NCBI RefSeq assembly: GCF_001038625.1
Contig: NZ_CP011803.1
Span: forward strand, 2,542,001 to 2,606,000
Length of the DNA: 64,000 nt
DNA from: Clostridium carboxidivorans P7
GTDB taxonomy: Bacteria > Bacillota > Clostridia > Clostridiales > Clostridiaceae
Reading direction: 5' to 3'
Below, piece by piece: positions 43,517-54,056 of this stretch. Both the position numbers and the translations under genes were made by a program. The first letter of the stretch is position 1. Every line of letters begins with the position of its first letter. Under the pieces are notes generated by a model. That model saw only the letters and a program-made list of their open reading frames with translations, had not been told where the DNA came from and made no database searches.

Positions 43517-45019
43517 TCATTTCGCAAAAATAGTTACTTTATTTCTGCTTTTTTTGCTTATGTATAGAGCCTTGTCCGCAAAATCTATCAATTCATCTAT
43601 AGAATACGTATCCTTTGGAAATTTAGCTGCACCAATACTAACAGTACATCCGTTTAAAGCTGCTTCACCTTTTAATCGAATTTCTTCTGCAATAGACAAT
43701 AATCTTTCATCTGAAACATTACGAATTACAACAGCAAATTCATCTCCACCAAAGCGAAATACAGAACGCTTTCCCACAGCAGCTTTCATTATTTCAGCAA
43801 GTTTTTTAAGTACATTATCTCCAGCTAAATGCCCTGATGTATCATTCAGTTCTTTAAAATGATCAATATCCAGTAAAAGAACTCCTAAACTCTCCAAACT
43901 ACGATTATTTATTTCTTGTTTCACAGTACTTAAAAGATTGTTAAAGGCACGTCTATTATAAGCTCCTGTCAAAGAATCAATGTCAGCAGCTTCTTCAAGA
44001 TCATTATGCGTTTCTTTAAGCATTTCAATTGTATTATTATAAACTCTAACCATTTCATGAAATTCTTCTTCATAATTATGTGGGTCAATCTTTTTGTATT
44101 TTCCATCTTTCAAAGCGTTAAATGAAAAGATTAACTGATTTAGCGGCTTACTATATCGTCTTATTGTATATACCCCAATTAAAATAATCAAAACACTCAC
44201 TACAACTGAACCCAATAATGTTTCGTAAACTATAATATTTCTACTTGTCATTATATCAGCAGTAGGAGTAATAACAGCTACATACCAGTTTAAATTTGAA
44301 ACTTTACTAAACCCAACAAACTGTTCCTTCTCTGAATAGTCTTTCATGATCTTCGAACCCGATTTTCCCTGCAATTTATCAAAAATTACAGATTTCTTAC
44401 CAATTCGTTCTTTATTAGGATGATAAACAACATAGCCATGGCTGTCCAAAACACAAATATAACCTTTTCTTCCAAATTCCTTATTATCAAACATGGATGC
44501 TAAAGAATTTCCTTGTAATTTAACAGTCCCAACAACTACCCCATCAATGCTGCCATTTTTCAAAATTGGAACTGATATTACAACTATCTCAGTTCCACCA
44601 GTACTTGTGAAAACATCACTAATATAAGTTTTTCCATGAATTGCCTTCTGAAAATAATCTCTGTATGCCAAATTTGAAACACTAGGAGCATGCACATTTC
44701 CAGACATACGTAAAATGTCTCCCTTGGAATTAAGGATTGTTACTACATCTAATTCAGGTATAATTCCATTAAATTTATTAAGAAGTTCCTGATTTTCTCT
44801 AATTTCATCATCTGCAGCAACTGACTTTAAAAAATTCTGCACTTTTTTAAAATTTTCCTTAAGCTGCATACTAACATTTTCTGCAGCTTTTTCATTAGTA
44901 CTCAACAATAAAGAATTAGTATCAGAAATAAAAAATTTATTAAATACTACAAATTGAACAAAGCAGCTTAAAACAATTAAAATACCAAGCAATACTGTAA
45001 CTTTATATAAAAACTTCAT
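43517..45019 (-). CDS. Membrane diguanylate cyclase (Cache sensor, GGDEF)
   Basis: 500 residues. An N-terminal helix, a Cache-type extracellular sensor (about 35-270), a second helix and a HAMP-like linker precede a GGDEF domain. The active site is FRFGGDEFAVV, intact, so it can make cyclic-di-GMP from GTP. No EAL domain is present. A c-di-GMP-II riboswitch lies upstream, so the enzyme's product can feed back on its own gene. The ribosome site is weak (GGATTG). An inhibitory RxxD site was not evident. Confidence 0.9.
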   Translation of the reverse strand: MKFLYKVTVLLGILIVLSCFVQFVVFNKFFISDTNSLLLSTNEKAAENVSMQLKENFKKVQNFLKSVAADDEIRENQELLNKFNGIIPELDVVTILNSKGDILRMSGNVHAPSVSNLAYRDYFQKAIHGKTYISDVFTSTGGTEIVVISVPILKNGSIDGVVVGTVKLQGNSLASMFDNKEFGRKGYICVLDSHGYVVYHPNKERIGKKSVIFDKLQGKSGSKIMKDYSEKEQFVGFSKVSNLNWYVAVITPTADIMTSRNIIVYETLLGSVVVSVLIILIGVYTIRRYSKPLNQLIFSFNALKDGKYKKIDPHNYEEEFHEMVRVYNNTIEMLKETHNDLEEAADIDSLTGAYNRRAFNNLLSTVKQEINNRSLESLGVLLLDIDHFKELNDTSGHLAGDNVLKKLAEIMKAAVGKRSVFRFGGDEFAVVIRNVSDERLLSIAEEIRLKGEAALNGCTVSIGAAKFPKDTYSIDELIDFADKALYISKKSRNKVTIFAK

Positions 45020-45122
45020 TTAATCAATCCAATCCTTGATTTTTCAACTTAATCTAAATTTAAGATGTAGGTTTATTATATCATATAGTATATTTTTAAT
45101 TAACTTCTATATCTAAATATAT

Positions 45123-45236
45123 ATTTTTTAAAAATAAAGGCCAATAATTAGTTTCTAAACTAATTATTGGCCGGCTGCACTACTAACTCTAAATTCTCCA
45201 AGTGCCCAAATAAAGATAATTTTTCACAGTTTGCAC
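45123..45236 (-). promoter_or_regulatory. c-di-GMP-II riboswitch with terminator, upstream of the diguanylate cyclase gene
   Basis: About 105 bp almost identical to 43262-43372: TTTGGGCACTTGG, GAGTTAGTAGTGCAGCCGGCC, then a terminator stem GGCCAATAATTAGTTT and its complement (45139-45172) and TTTATTTTT. It lies about 100 bp before the cyclase start. The remaining gap to 45366 is AT-rich with no other feature seen. Confidence 0.85.
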
Positions 45237-45366
45237 TTTTTTTAATATGTAAATAAAAATTTATATATTAAACCAATTAAGTCATAACTGCATTTTTTAA
45301 ATAACGCATTCATTTTCGTATTTATGGAATATGTATCTGTTTTTAAATATCTTATACTGACTAATT

Positions 45367-46164
45367 CTATTTTAAATTCCTTTTTAAAAAATTTAATGTT
45401 TCTGTTATTATTTCACGTGTCCTATCATTATCATTAAATAAATCAAATGCATGTCCACCCGTAGAATGATTACAAATATCAATAGTTAAGTTATTTTTCA
45501 AGGCTTTCATAATAAATTTGTCAATTGATTCATTAATTATTGAATTGTCAAGCCCTGCTCTTGCAATAAACAAAGGAGGAATCTTACTTGAATTTTCATC
45601 AATAAGGCTTATTGGTGAATACTTTGTGACATCTTCATCTTGTATATTAAAGTTAAGAAGCTTTTTTACAGATGTAAGATCTCCAAAGCCATAATAAGCA
45701 ATATTGCACTTAATATAGTTAGAACAATCGTGCATGCCTTCATATAACCCAAATGGAACACCACCAGAAAAGCTCCAAATAGCAATTTTATCTTTATCTA
45801 TATTGAGATTATCAGCATTTTCTATTAAGTAATTGACAAGTGCATCTATATCATCAATAACTTCTTTAATACTAAAACCATCAGATAAAACTTTATGATT
45901 AAAAGTTACTGCATTTAATCCACTAGCTGCTATTAATTTTCCGTAGGAAATATATTGTCCACTTTCTTTGAAATTTATAGCTGCAGCTTCTCCATGTATT
46001 AAAATTACTACAGGCAGCTTTTCACTTTTGCCATGAGCAAAAGGAGTATACAAATCCATCAATAGTTCTTCTTTATATATCATATTTTTTTTCACATTTA
46101 CATTTTCCATGTTGTCAATTTTGTAAACTATCTCTTTTTTTAAAATTTCTTCAATACTTAACAT
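45367..46164 (-). CDS. Alpha/beta-hydrolase (dienelactone hydrolase or esterase-like)
   Basis: 265 residues. VVILIHGEAAAINF is the oxyanion-hole strand (HGxx). IAIWSFSGGVPFG carries the probable nucleophile Ser with SxSGG instead of the usual GxSxG. HSTGGHAFDLFND supplies the catalytic His. There is no signal peptide, so it is cytoplasmic. Substrate unknown. It is a single gene on the same strand as the AraC-type regulator (46262-47122), which could control it. Confidence 0.75.
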   Translation of the reverse strand: MLSIEEILKKEIVYKIDNMENVNVKKNMIYKEELLMDLYTPFAHGKSEKLPVVILIHGEAAAINFKESGQYISYGKLIAASGLNAVTFNHKVLSDGFSIKEVIDDIDALVNYLIENADNLNIDKDKIAIWSFSGGVPFGLYEGMHDCSNYIKCNIAYYGFGDLTSVKKLLNFNIQDEDVTKYSPISLIDENSSKIPPLFIARAGLDNSIINESIDKFIMKALKNNLTIDICNHSTGGHAFDLFNDNDRTREIITETLNFLKRNLK

Positions 46165-46261
46165 ATTAACTTCTCCCTCTTAAATAAAATTATTACTTAA
46201 TGATCTCAAATGATAGAAATCAATTATGCTATAATTTTAAATCACTAAATTGTTATTTACA

Positions 46262-47122
46262 TTACTTGTATTTCTTAATAGGAATCCAAATTTCACAGCT
46301 ATAATTTCTAGAAAACATATCTCCTATTGGATAGATTTCAAGATCTGGTGCACAATCATGCTGATACCCCATGGAAGGCATCCACTCTGAATATATCCTT
46401 CTAAGAAGATCATGCAAAACTTCAGGCACTGGTCCTACTGCTTCAAATGCAGCCCAAGTTGCTGCTGGTATGTTTGCTGAAACATATCCTTTAGGAATGG
46501 TACTCTGTATTTTTTCAATTGCCATCATATAATTAAATTCATCTTTATACTTATCAAAATCTTTAGATATACCTAGAATACCAAGTTTGCCTGCTTTTGA
46601 AGACATCCACTGATATGAACCTTCCTTCATACAACCCCTCCAAAATTTAGGTACCTGACTAAAATTTTGTTCATCTATCATGGATATTTTTGCTTGTTTG
46701 CCTACTACCATAAAACTTTCTTTATCAAAAATTCTATAATTCATGTCTTTATCTCCCTTTATTGAAAGATGAAAAGATAATTTTGGATATGCCTTAAGAT
46801 TTACCCCTGACTCTCGTGCTGCAGTAGGGCTTACTCCATACATTTTTCTAAAAGCTTTTGTAAATGCTTCAGGAGTTTCATAACCATACTTATGTGATAT
46901 ATTAATGATTTTCTCACCAGATATAATATCCTGTACAGCCAGAGTAAGTCTTCTCCTCCTTATATATTCACCTACTGTAATACCTGTTATCATATGATAC
47001 ATTCTCTGAAAGTGAAATGTAGAGGATAAAGCAATTTTCGCCACTTCCTCAATATCAATTTTGTTGGTAATATTAGCCTCTACATATTCCACTGCCTTAT
47101 TCATTGCATTAAGCCAATCCAT
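46262..47122 (-). CDS. AraC-family regulator with GyrI-like effector domain
   Basis: 286 residues. Two helix-turn-helix motifs occupy the first 100 residues (IDIEEVAKIALSSTFHFQRM and ISHKYGYETPEAFTKAF). The C-terminal part from about 125 (MNYRIFDKESFMVVGKQAKI to SCEIWIPIKKYK) is a GyrI/SOUL-type small-molecule-binding domain, as in Rob and BmrR-like regulators. It probably senses a drug or metabolite and activates transcription. The adjacent hydrolase is a candidate target. Confidence 0.87.
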   Translation of the reverse strand: MDWLNAMNKAVEYVEANITNKIDIEEVAKIALSSTFHFQRMYHMITGITVGEYIRRRRLTLAVQDIISGEKIINISHKYGYETPEAFTKAFRKMYGVSPTAARESGVNLKAYPKLSFHLSIKGDKDMNYRIFDKESFMVVGKQAKISMIDEQNFSQVPKFWRGCMKEGSYQWMSSKAGKLGILGISKDFDKYKDEFNYMMAIEKIQSTIPKGYVSANIPAATWAAFEAVGPVPEVLHDLLRRIYSEWMPSMGYQHDCAPDLEIYPIGDMFSRNYSCEIWIPIKKYK

Positions 47123-47346
47123 AAAACTTGTTCCTCTCTTTTTCTATAATAAATAATTTTCACTTATTTGTCCTGTCTTTAAATGCTTTTTAATGACATG
47201 GTTGAATTATGAATTTATAAACTAAACTCTATTTTATTGATTTATAGAAATTAATGTCTATGTATAATATAATAGTTTTATTGGAATACACATACAAGTA
47301 GGCACTTTTTAGTTAGATAGTTACCATTTTGAAAGAAGGATAAGAT

Positions 47347-47700
47347 ATGAATAAAGACACTGTTGAAAAATTCCCCAATCAAAAGGAAAGACAAAAGGAT
47401 TTTAAATGTTCATTAGGTTTTGCCATGACTGTAATTGGAAGCAAGTGGAGGGCAATAATATTATGGCATATATTAAAAACTGATCCTATAAGATATGGGG
47501 AACTTAAAAAATCTATTCCTAATATAAGCCACAAAATATTATCTCAAGAATTAAAAATTATGGAAATGGATGGTCTTATTGAAAGAATTGCTTATGCCAC
47601 TATTCCACCTAAAGTAGAATATATTACTACAGATAGAGGAAAATCCTTGAAACATATTTTAACTGAGCTGTGCCTTTGGGGAAAAAAATATATGGATTAA
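47347..47700 (+). CDS. HxlR-family winged-helix regulator
   Basis: 117 residues. CSLGFAMTVIGSKWRAIILW is the HxlR signature with a Cys near the N-terminus, and IRYGELKKSIPNISHKILSQ is the recognition helix. HxlR proteins respond to aldehydes, quinones or other electrophiles, often through that Cys. The gene is divergent from the AraC-type gene and may regulate it. GAAGGATAAGAT precedes the ATG. Confidence 0.87.
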   Translation: MNKDTVEKFPNQKERQKDFKCSLGFAMTVIGSKWRAIILWHILKTDPIRYGELKKSIPNISHKILSQELKIMEMDGLIERIAYATIPPKVEYITTDRGKSLKHILTELCLWGKKYMD

Positions 47701-47745
47701 TTTTAAAAGCAGTAGTTATAATTTTTTCTTAAATTACAATGCGCA

Positions 47746-48876
47746 CTATCTATTTCTAAAATTTAAATTTGAAATCTGTTTTAATCCTACACTAATTAAT
47801 ACCAATATAATAATCCAGGCAATTGCTGTAAGCATTATTTGAACCAAATGTATATCACTGCCAATATCTATAGGCATGTCCCAAATTGCATGTAATCCAA
47901 TTGCAATTACAAAAAATTTGAAAAATTGAGCATTCATTATATGGTCCATTGTTAATATATTACCTTTCTTTACCATTGCTAATGCTGCTCCAGACATAGC
48001 TGCCCAAACAATATGGCTTCCAAAAGCAAAAATTCCTCTTAAATAAATTGTTGACATCATTGCAGAGTAATTGCCCACAATTAAAGACCTAAATCCATAT
48101 CCTGCTGTTTCAAATACTGCAAATCCTGCTCCAACTGCTGCTCCTAACAAAAGTCCATTTAAAATGTACTTTTCTTTTCTTCCTTTTAAAAAATATGCAA
48201 CTACAACTAACTTTCCAATCTCTTCTATAATTCCTGTTAAAATTGCTCCAGAATAATCCAATTGACCAGTGCTAAACATACTATCCAATATCAACGTTAC
48301 AAGTAAAGAAAACACTCCTCCAATAAAAAATATTTTGGTTACATCAAAAATATTAATATTTCTTGGTGCATTAACTTCCCAAAAAAAGACAAGTAATGAG
48401 AAAGGAACTGCTAAAGCTCCTATAAATATAATTCCTGGATAAGCATTAATATTATGAAAAAGTTTTAATAATGATACCAATACGATAAAAGTAACTGCAA
48501 ACACCATAAATACTCTTGAATACAACCAAGGCCTAGGCCATTCTGAAGAAATTTCTTGTTCCCTTGGGGTTGTTCGCGCTGTTCCACAAATAAAAATATT
48601 CTCTCTTTCCTCTACAGAGTGTTTCTCAAATACATTAGTTACTAGATCCCTTAATTTTAATTCTACTTGTCCACTTCCTCCGGCCATGGTATTTACTTTA
48701 TTTACAAAGCCATCAAATGTATTCTTCGCTTGTTCTCCTATAGTTTTGGAATTCTGCTGTTCTCTATAATAATTTCTATTATTATAAAATTGAAAACCAC
48801 AATTACCACAAAACCTAGCTGATGTATCCGAATTTTTTGCTCCACAATTTGGGCAATAGTTTATGTCTTCACTCAT
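47746..48876 (-). CDS. PrsW-like intramembrane protease with zinc ribbon
   Basis: 376 residues. The N-terminus is a zinc ribbon (CPNCG at 8 and CGNCG at 23). From about 115 come eight or so hydrophobic helices with the PrsW catalytic motifs IIEEIGKLVVVAYF (Glu-Glu), AVFETAGY and SHIVWAAMSG. PrsW enzymes cleave membrane proteins such as anti-sigma factors. No anti-sigma gene is adjacent. The ATG at 48876 is chosen since AGGAGAGG precedes it; an upstream GTG overlaps that site. Confidence 0.82.
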   Translation of the reverse strand: MSEDINYCPNCGAKNSDTSARFCGNCGFQFYNNRNYYREQQNSKTIGEQAKNTFDGFVNKVNTMAGGSGQVELKLRDLVTNVFEKHSVEERENIFICGTARTTPREQEISSEWPRPWLYSRVFMVFAVTFIVLVSLLKLFHNINAYPGIIFIGALAVPFSLLVFFWEVNAPRNINIFDVTKIFFIGGVFSLLVTLILDSMFSTGQLDYSGAILTGIIEEIGKLVVVAYFLKGRKEKYILNGLLLGAAVGAGFAVFETAGYGFRSLIVGNYSAMMSTIYLRGIFAFGSHIVWAAMSGAALAMVKKGNILTMDHIMNAQFFKFFVIAIGLHAIWDMPIDIGSDIHLVQIMLTAIAWIIILVLISVGLKQISNLNFRNR

Positions 48877-48960
48877 TTGCCAACCTCTCCTCACTTTTAA
48901 ATAATTTACTTTTTATATTATACTATATACTTTTTATTCTCACTAGAGATTAAACTAAAG

Positions 48961-48999
48961 AGCTGCCTCATTTTAGAAATTATTCTACTTGAAGCAGCT
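48961..48999 (-). terminator. Terminator of the 49083 chemoreceptor gene
   Basis: AGCTGCCTCA (48961-48970) pairs with TGAAGCAGCT (48990-48999), one wobble. The minus-strand tail is CTTTAGTTTAA, a modest T-run. Confidence 0.55.
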
Positions 49000-49082
49000 C
49001 ACTATTTCTATATTCTTATATTAACCTCTAAATTTAGCTATTCCATAATCTGTTAGTAACCTTGAATTTTAAACTCTGCTAA

Positions 49083-51173
49083 TTAAATCTTAAAACGTTG
49101 TACCATTTCATTAAATTTTTCAGCAACCTCAGCTTGATTTTCTGCTGTTTGTGATAAATTCTGAATAGATTGTACTGTTTCATTAATACTATCTTTTATT
49201 GTTTCTGTATTTTCCGCTGACTTTTGTGCAATTTGGGCTGTACTTTGTACTGCTTCACTTACTTGATTTATTGTAGCCATAAGCTCCTCTGACATGGCTG
49301 CTATTTCACTGGACATGCTAGTTATAAATTCTGCATCCTTATAATAATGATTTCCAACCTCTCCCATAATTTCAAACTGGGGATCTACATTGTTGTGTAT
49401 AAAGGATAATACATCTTCATTATTATCAGAAAGATTTTTAAATGCATCTTGTACTTTTGTTATTGTATCTTGTATATTAGCTACTGCTTGTGATGATTCT
49501 TCTGCAAGTTTTCTTACTTCTTCAGCCACTACCGCAAATCCTTTTCCTTGTTCACCAGCTCTTGCTGCCTCTATAGCTGCATTTAGTGCAAGTAAGTTTG
49601 TTTGTTCTGATATACTTGCAATAGTATCTGCCATAACTTTTATATTTTCAACTATCTTGCCATCTTCAATAGCTCTTAATCCCTTTTGTTTTTTCTCATC
49701 ATACATCTTCCTTGTTTCTTGTATAGATAATTTTCCCTTTTCTTGAACATCCTTTGCTCTCACCTTAGATAGATTTGCATTGTTACTTCCCTCAGCAGCT
49801 TTATTTGATAATATATTAATACTTGAATCAACATCCTGTATAGATGACTTTATTTCTTCTGCTGACACACTCGTTTCATGAACATCATTTGCTATATTGT
49901 TTACTGCTTTTTCAATATTTTCTGTTTTTATTGTAAGCTTTTCTGCTGTAGCAGAAAGTTCCTTGCTAGATATGCCCATATCCTGTGATCTCATTACTAT
50001 CTCTTTTACAAAGGTTTCAAATTCTCTCCTCATATTGTTAAATGCATTAGAAAGCTGGCCTATCTCATCTTTATGCTTTAGCAAATTATTCAAATTATTA
50101 TCATAAGTCAAATCAAGATTTCCTGCTCTCTTTATAATATTAGTGATTATAACTATAGGCTTTGAAATAATATTACCCAAATAAAATGCCACTATTCCAG
50201 ATAAAATTAATCCAATTATAATGAAAATACCTATTATTTTAATAAGACCATTAGATTGTTTTAAAATTTCGCTTGTAGGTGCTGTTAACACAAATACCCA
50301 CCCATTTGAAAGATGACCATAACTTAAATTTTTATCTATACCTTTATACGTATAGGAATATAGTTTATTAGAAGATGTATTTTTTATAATTTCATCTTTG
50401 ATTGATTTTAGAGATCCGTTTTCTATAGTTGATAAATTATCCTTTGTATTAATTTTAGGATGATATATGATATCGCATTTCTCATTAAGTAAAAAGGCAT
50501 ATCCTGAATCATAAATTTTTGTACCTTTTACTATGTTTTGAATGTTTTTAAAATCAATATCCATACCAACTATACCAATAGATTTGCCATTTTTGAATAT
50601 AGGTACTACGTAGGAAATCATGTATACATTAATATTAGAATTTAAATATGGATCCATCCATGTAGCCTTTTTTGCATTTACAGGTATATAGTACCATCCT
50701 ACATGTTCCATATCGCTAGGGTCATATTTACTAAAATCTGTTGGAATTAACTTTTTAAAATTGCTCTTTTCATTTTCTTTGGAATAAAAGATTCCGGAAG
50801 TTGGAGGCGTGATTTTAGGATTAAATCTTATATAAAACGTCATTGCTCCATCTGTATTTTCACCAAATTTTTTTGCTACAGATTCTATTCGATTTTGATA
50901 ATCTTGTAGATATTGTGCATCACTTGAAAACCTATCTACATCATCTAAATCTTCCAATACTATTTGAGAAAGAGTGTTTACTGATGTTTCTATTTTAGAA
51001 ATTTTTGAATTGATTTCATTTGTTTTATCCTCACAAATTAAAGTTAATTTTTCTTTGGAATTTGTTTTAGCTACATTGGTTGAATTAAAAATACTTATAC
51101 TTCCAATTAATATTGCAGTAAAAACAGAACATATTACAATAGCTAAAAATATCTTGCTTTTTAAACTTTTCAT
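49083..51173 (-). CDS. Methyl-accepting chemotaxis protein (dCache sensor)
   Basis: 696 residues. N-terminal helix, large double-Cache extracellular sensor (about 35-310, with [20 protein letters not shown]), second helix, HAMP, and a long coiled-coil signalling domain with the tip [18 protein letters not shown]. dCache domains bind small ligands such as amino acids. It stands alone, with GGAGGATGATC before the ATG. Unlike the other chemoreceptor it has no c-di-GMP riboswitch upstream. Confidence 0.9.
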   Translation of the reverse strand: MKSLKSKIFLAIVICSVFTAILIGSISIFNSTNVAKTNSKEKLTLICEDKTNEINSKISKIETSVNTLSQIVLEDLDDVDRFSSDAQYLQDYQNRIESVAKKFGENTDGAMTFYIRFNPKITPPTSGIFYSKENEKSNFKKLIPTDFSKYDPSDMEHVGWYYIPVNAKKATWMDPYLNSNINVYMISYVVPIFKNGKSIGIVGMDIDFKNIQNIVKGTKIYDSGYAFLLNEKCDIIYHPKINTKDNLSTIENGSLKSIKDEIIKNTSSNKLYSYTYKGIDKNLSYGHLSNGWVFVLTAPTSEILKQSNGLIKIIGIFIIIGLILSGIVAFYLGNIISKPIVIITNIIKRAGNLDLTYDNNLNNLLKHKDEIGQLSNAFNNMRREFETFVKEIVMRSQDMGISSKELSATAEKLTIKTENIEKAVNNIANDVHETSVSAEEIKSSIQDVDSSINILSNKAAEGSNNANLSKVRAKDVQEKGKLSIQETRKMYDEKKQKGLRAIEDGKIVENIKVMADTIASISEQTNLLALNAAIEAARAGEQGKGFAVVAEEVRKLAEESSQAVANIQDTITKVQDAFKNLSDNNEDVLSFIHNNVDPQFEIMGEVGNHYYKDAEFITSMSSEIAAMSEELMATINQVSEAVQSTAQIAQKSAENTETIKDSINETVQSIQNLSQTAENQAEVAEKFNEMVQRFKI

Positions 51174-51384
51174 TGATCATCCTCCTGTATTTATTATTTA
51201 TGTAAAATATATAAAGACAATTGAAATCAGCAATCCTAAAGGTTTTATTAATACTTTTAGTTATAGTACTTATATGTTTATATACAACATTGCCACTTTA
51301 TGCATATATGTGTAATATTATCACGAAAAATATAAATTCTCAATATATTCTAACAAAATTAACACTATCTTATGAAGAAATTAA

Positions 51385-52215
51385 CTAATCCAATTCTTCA
51401 ACTTGCACAGAAATTTTTGATAAATATTTATCTGGATTTTTAGTTATTATTTCATCTGATATATTTTCTATATAAACATTTCCGCAAACACTAAGACGAT
51501 TCTTCTCTATAAACTTGTTCACCTTATCAAAAATTTTCATATCTTCAGCTAAATAACTATTATCATAAGTTATAACATAAAGTCCCTCTGGCTTTACGGT
51601 CTTTTCTATTAAATCTGTATCTGGAGAAACCTTATAAAAATATCTATAAGTCCTAATATTATCACTAAGTAAACCATCATGATTAGTGTAAACCCCTAAA
51701 GGATACCCATATAATACTTTTTTACTTTCACAATAATCCAAAAAACTAATAAAATCATCTTCAAAATCATTAGGATCATACAAATATTCAGGTCCTAAAA
51801 GCAGCACTTCTTCCTCACAATATTCCAATAATATTTCCCCACAATTGATGTTAGATATTACTGGAGCATTATTAATTCTCTGCTCTATAATATAATTCAT
51901 TTGATTTAATCTATTAAGTTCTTCTAATATTTTCTTCTTCTGTGCAGCAATTAAATGAATTAAATTATCTGGAGATACATTTTTCATGTAATTTTTTATT
52001 TTTTTTAATGGAACATCTAAATCTTTTAGAGCAAGAATTATGCTTACCTCATCTATTTGACTATAGGAATAGTACCTGTATCCATTTTCCTTCACAAATG
52101 CAGGCTTCAATATTCCTACCTCATCATAATATATTAAGTTTTTTCTACTTATACCGACCAATTTAGAAAAAGCACCTATTGATAAATACTTTTTTGAACT
52201 TATAAAATCATTCAT
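51385..52215 (-). CDS. MerR-family multidrug-type regulator with effector domain
   Basis: 276 residues. YLSIGAFSKLVGISRKNLIY and GILKPAFVKENGYRYYSYSQ are the MerR winged helix, followed by a dimerisation coiled coil (residues about 80-115). The C-terminal half is a GyrI-like ligand domain, as in BmrR. It should twist the 19-bp-spaced promoter at 52260-52290 and switch on the divergent ABC exporter when it binds drugs. Confidence 0.88.
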   Translation of the reverse strand: MNDFISSKKYLSIGAFSKLVGISRKNLIYYDEVGILKPAFVKENGYRYYSYSQIDEVSIILALKDLDVPLKKIKNYMKNVSPDNLIHLIAAQKKKILEELNRLNQMNYIIEQRINNAPVISNINCGEILLEYCEEEVLLLGPEYLYDPNDFEDDFISFLDYCESKKVLYGYPLGVYTNHDGLLSDNIRTYRYFYKVSPDTDLIEKTVKPEGLYVITYDNSYLAEDMKIFDKVNKFIEKNRLSVCGNVYIENISDEIITKNPDKYLSKISVQVEELD

Positions 52216-52259
52216 AAACTATCCCACCTATTCTTTAAACCATTCTATTTATAAAAGTA

Positions 52260-52290
52260 TTGACTGTCAAGTTACTGTACAGTTTATCAT
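52260..52290 (+). promoter_or_regulatory. MerR-type promoter of the ABC exporter
   Basis: TTGACT (52260-52265), a 19-bp spacer and TATCAT (52285-52290). The over-long spacer contains the dyad ACTGT-N10-ACAGT, the usual layout for activation by MerR regulators. It lies between the divergent MerR and exporter genes. Confidence 0.75.
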
Positions 52291-52328
52291 ATGATTTGTG
52301 GATACAATCATATATAAAGGAGAATATT

Positions 52329-54056
52329 ATGCTAAAACTATTTAAACACTTTAAAACTAACAAAGTACTTTTAATTTCACTATTTATAATCATACTAATG
52401 AAAACTATAGGTATATTATATATTCCAACACTAACTGCAAAAATAATAAATAATGGAGTAATAAAAGGTGATATAGATTATGTATTGAAAACTGGTGGAA
52501 TAATGATAAGTGTTGCCATATTTACTGGTATACTTGCCATACTTTCTACCTATTTATCTGCAAATTTATCGGGAGCACTTTCTAGGGATATTAGAAGCAA
52601 AATGTTTTCACATGCACAAAAATTATCAATACATGATTTTAAACATTTTTCCACTTCCTCTTTGATTACAAGATGTACAAGTGATGTAAATCAAATTGAA
52701 AATATAGTAACCATGTTTTTTGAAATGATTATTCCAGTTCCCTTCATAACCATAGTGGGAATGTTTTTTGCCTTTTCTAAGGATAAATATATGGCTTTCA
52801 TAATCTTTATAACAGGAGTAATTTTTATAGTATTTAATATACTCATAAGCAAAAAAGTTATAAATTTGTCCCTTAAAATACAGGTTCAGTTAGATAAAAT
52901 AAATTCTAGAGTGAGGCAGTATATCTCAGGAATAAGAATTATACGTGCTTTTAATCGTGAGAAACATGAAAAAAAATTAATGGATGCTACCTTCACAGAT
53001 TATGCAAATATCAATATAGAAATGAATAAAATATTAGCTGTGGCTATGCCTGGAGTAATGGCAATAATGAATGTTTGCGCTGTTGCTATTTTATGGTTTG
53101 GATCAATGAGAGTAAGCAAAGGTGCTATGCTTATAGGAGACATTATGGCTGTTATTGAATATTCAATAATTATATTTGTCTTCTTAGTAATGGCTATAAT
53201 TGTACTACTTAGTGTACCACGTGCCAGTGCCTGCTCAAGACGTATATTAGAAGTATTAGAATATGAGCCTGAAATAGTAGATGAAAAAATAACTGAATTT
53301 ATTTCAAGTGGTAAAAAAACTTTAGAATTTAGAAATGTTACCTTTTCCTATAGAGATGCTGAAAAACCTGTTTTAAAAGATCTTAATTTTATATGTGAAA
53401 GTGGTAAAACTACTGCCATCATAGGAGCTACTGGTTCGGGAAAAAGCACCATTGGTAAGTTAATACCAAGACTACATGAAATACAAGGCGGCGAAATTTT
53501 AATTAATGGTGTTAACATAAAGGATTTTTCTCAAAAAAATTTGAGAGATATAGTAAGTTTTTCACCTCAGAAGGCATTCCTCTTTAGCGGAACCATATCT
53601 GATAACATAAGGCATGGTAAAAAGGATGCCACTATAGATGAGATAAAAAGTGCTTCTAAAGCTGCTCAAGCAGATGAATTTATTTCAGAACTAAATCACG
53701 GCTATGATTCCTTGGTATCGCAAGGAGGCAGTAATTTCTCAGGTGGTCAAAGACAAAGGTTATGTATAGCAAGAACTTTAGTTAAAAAAAGTGATATATA
53801 TGTATTTGATGACAGTTTTTCTGCTTTAGACTATAAAACAGATGCAAAGCTTAGAAAAGCTATAAAACCAAGATTAAAAGATGCAATTGTTATAACCATT
53901 GCTCAAAGAATAAGTACAATTATGGAAGCAGAGCAAATTATAGTCTTAGAAGAAGGAAAAATAGCAGGAATAGGAACCCATGAAGAGCTTCTTAAAAATT
54001 GCCCTATTTACATGCAAATAGCTGAGTCACAACTAAGTAAGGAGGAATTAGCATAA
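52329..54056 (+). CDS. ABC exporter half-transporter 1 (degenerate ATPase site)
   Basis: 575 residues: six-helix transmembrane domain, then an ATPase domain with Walker A GATGSGKS, signature NFSGGQRQRL and Walker B IYVFDDSFSALD. The residue after the Walker B Asp is Asp instead of the catalytic Glu, so this half carries a degenerate site. It pairs with the next gene, overlapping by 1 bp, as in LmrCD/BmrCD-type drug exporters. The ATG at 52329 follows AAAGGAG. Confidence 0.9.
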   Translation: MLKLFKHFKTNKVLLISLFIIILMKTIGILYIPTLTAKIINNGVIKGDIDYVLKTGGIMISVAIFTGILAILSTYLSANLSGALSRDIRSKMFSHAQKLSIHDFKHFSTSSLITRCTSDVNQIENIVTMFFEMIIPVPFITIVGMFFAFSKDKYMAFIIFITGVIFIVFNILISKKVINLSLKIQVQLDKINSRVRQYISGIRIIRAFNREKHEKKLMDATFTDYANINIEMNKILAVAMPGVMAIMNVCAVAILWFGSMRVSKGAMLIGDIMAVIEYSIIIFVFLVMAIIVLLSVPRASACSRRILEVLEYEPEIVDEKITEFISSGKKTLEFRNVTFSYRDAEKPVLKDLNFICESGKTTAIIGATGSGKSTIGKLIPRLHEIQGGEILINGVNIKDFSQKNLRDIVSFSPQKAFLFSGTISDNIRHGKKDATIDEIKSASKAAQADEFISELNHGYDSLVSQGGSNFSGGQRQRLCIARTLVKKSDIYVFDDSFSALDYKTDAKLRKAIKPRLKDAIVITIAQRISTIMEAEQIIVLEEGKIAGIGTHEELLKNCPIYMQIAESQLSKEELA

